Source: Streptomyces atratus (GTDB lineage Bacteria > Actinomycetota > Actinomycetes > Streptomycetales > Streptomycetaceae). From it: a DNA stretch of 64,000 bases. The stretch's first letter is position 1; each line of letters begins with the position of its first letter. Location: NCBI RefSeq assembly GCF_014648655.1, contig NZ_BMRN01000001.1, positions 362,082 to 426,081 on the forward strand, read 5' to 3'. Both the position numbers and the translations under genes were made by a program. The notes below the pieces were generated by a model, which searched no databases, was not told where the DNA came from, and worked only from the letters and a program-made list of their open reading frames with translations. This document shows, piece by piece, positions 63,080-64,000 of this stretch.

Positions 63080-63679
63080 GATCTTCTCCTCGGTCGATCG
63101 AGTGCTGGAGGGGGAGTCCAGCAGGCGGCCGCCCCGCGTGGCAACCGATTTACCAGCCTGGCATTCACTGAGCCGGGGACAGCTGCCGGAACCCGCGTGC
63201 CCGCCTCCTGCGCTTTCATGCCCGGCAGCCGAGGACAATCAGATCGGCGCCTGCGCATCGGCGGGTCGCGTACGCCGTTATGCAAATTCAAAGTATGGCT
63301 CCGGGCGGAGTCCCGCCGGGCGCCGCACGCGCACGTCTCGTCGGACAGGGGGAGCACTTCTTCTCAACTCCAGTTCCCCAGTGGGCCGTTCAAGCCCATC
63401 GGGAGATCAATGCCGAGCCGGGCGACGGTCGGGCCGCAGCGCCGAAGCGTCGGCAAACGAGTGGACCGTCGTCGCCCAAACCTCACGTGGCGCTGCGTGC
63501 AGTCCAACGGGTGATTATTGGCTTTTCGCCACCCGAAGGGCCCACGACACGGACTCAATGCGGCATTTTGCGTTGGCGCAAAGTGACATTCGGACTGACC
63601 GTAGATCATGTCGCCACTGCGCCACCCTGAGTCGACATCCCGTCACTCTTCGCAGTCGCGACGGAAGGAATGTGTTCAG
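63080..63679. other. Intergenic region upstream of the ribosomal protection gene
   Basis: About 600 bases without a convincing gene. The long open frames on either strand have poor codon bias. An AT-richer patch (63278-63300, TATGCAAATTCAAAGTATGG) probably includes a promoter for the minus-strand GTPase gene, and 63510-63620 is likewise less GC-rich and probably drives the plus-strand secreted protein. Confidence 0.4.
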
Positions 63680-64000
63680 ATGCGCTCTGCCCGCACACTG
63701 TTCGCTTCGGCCGCTGTCACAGCGGTCCTTGCCATTACCGGTCCCTCCGCCTACGCCATGGCCACGGCCGCGGATTCGGGACACAACAAGGGATCCTCGT
63801 CCTCGCGCAGCGAGGAGAACGGAAAGTCCGACTCTGACGAAGGTGGCCGCGGCAGCGACGAGGGTGGCCGCGGCAGCGACGAAGGCGGCCGTGGCAGCGA
63901 CGACGAGGGTGGCCGCGGCAGCGACGAGGGTGGCCGCGGCAGCGACGACGAGGGTGGCCGCGGCAGCGACGAGGGCCAGTCCAGCGGTAGCGACGAGGGT
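63680..64000 (+). CDS. Secreted repeat protein, 3' end beyond window
   Basis: First 107 codons of an open gene. A signal peptide (RSARTLFASAAVTAVLAITG, cleavage near AYA-MA) is followed by a Ser/Asp/Glu/Gly/Arg-rich region with seven-to-eight residue repeats of the SDEGGRG type. GGAAGGAA lies about 9 bases upstream of the ATG. The protein continues past the edge, so any domain after the repeats is unseen. Surface-exposed, probably disordered and calcium- or cation-binding by charge. Confidence 0.75.
   Translation, partial: MRSARTLFASAAVTAVLAITGPSAYAMATAADSGHNKGSSSSRSEENGKSDSDEGGRGSDEGGRGSDEGGRGSDDEGGRGSDEGGRGSDDEGGRGSDEGQSSGSDEG
63833..63976 (+). repeat. In-frame tandem repeat, SDEGGRG units
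   Basis: Six to seven tandem copies of 21 or 24 bases encoding SDEGGRG or SDDEGGRG, differing by one GAC codon, then a diverged unit. Near-identical DNA copies indicate recent slippage and variable length between strains. Confidence 0.9.

Noticed and set aside
63016..63357. 785-codon version of the ribosomal protection protein
   Set aside because: TetM/OtrA proteins begin directly before the AHVDAGKT loop; upstream residues look random and no ribosome-binding site supports them.
63833..63976. CRISPR-like repeat array
   Set aside because: Repeats are contiguous 21/24-mers in frame within a coding sequence, without spacers.
1..64000. tRNA, rRNA genes, insertion sequences, integrase or att sites
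   Set aside because: No cloverleaf, rRNA core sequence, transposase motif or terminal inverted repeat was noticed; a tRNAscan/ISfinder run was not possible.

Overview
The window is chromosomal DNA from a high-GC actinomycete, almost certainly a Streptomyces or close relative. Codon third positions are nearly all G/C, many genes start with GTG, ATGA/GTGA overlaps are frequent, intergenic terminators are strong GC hairpins, and the gene content is typical of Streptomyces. Two blocks also keep gene order that I recall from Mycobacterium tuberculosis: adnAB / alkyltransferase-like / moeZ / DUF3152 / TetR / DUF3107 / MiaE-like / rhlE (around Rv3201c-Rv3211), and corA / mgtE-like / mrp / tatB-htrA-rseA-sigE / O-methyltransferase / tagA / DivIVA-like / folP2 / LOG / dapE / dapC / fdx (around Rv1177-Rv1239).

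Layout. 0-11 kb: AdnA-type helicase-nuclease, an alkyltransferase-like protein, a large flippase-like membrane protein with a degenerate kinase-like middle, two tandem secreted tripeptidyl-aminopeptidase-like lipoproteins, and MoeZ. 12-17.3 kb: a minus-strand set of PelF-type glycosyltransferase, polytopic membrane protein, sugar epimerase and spherulin-4-type glycosidase, which looks like a reduced Pel-like exopolysaccharide locus. 17.5-23.2 kb: a peptide ABC transporter operon preceded by a leaderless 31-codon leader peptide ending in Cys-Cys. 23.3-31 kb: DUF3152 protease-like protein, hydrolase, TetR, DUF3107, ferritin-like MiaE_2 protein and a DEAD-box RNA helicase that must start at CTG. 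31-44.5 kb: NYN nuclease-like, MarC, PHP, MFS, SUFU, CorA, lipoprotein, MgtE_N/CBS, DUF1003 and Mrp genes. 44.6-49.6 kb: the envelope-stress cluster sigE-rseA-htrA-tatB with a divergent methyltransferase. 49.7-60.4 kb: housekeeping genes (DUF3117, enoyl-CoA hydratase, tag, folP2-like, LOG, dapE, dapC, ferredoxin, GNAT, SirB1-like).

60.4-64 kb is accessory in character. It holds a frameshifted remnant of a HelR/HelD-type RNA-polymerase-recycling helicase, then a Tet(M)/OtrA-type ribosomal protection GTPase whose start codon lies inside an overlapping upstream ORF, then the start of a secreted protein with Ser-Asp-Glu-Gly-Gly-Arg-Gly repeats that runs off the window.

The most interesting signals are regulatory small ORFs (Cys-Cys leader at 23.1 kb, overlapping uORF at 63.0 kb, coupled 19-codon ORF at 13.85 kb), the Pel-like locus, the CTG start of the RNA helicase, and the helR remnant beside a ribosomal protection gene. 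Family assignments rest on motifs and length read by eye; no database search was run.
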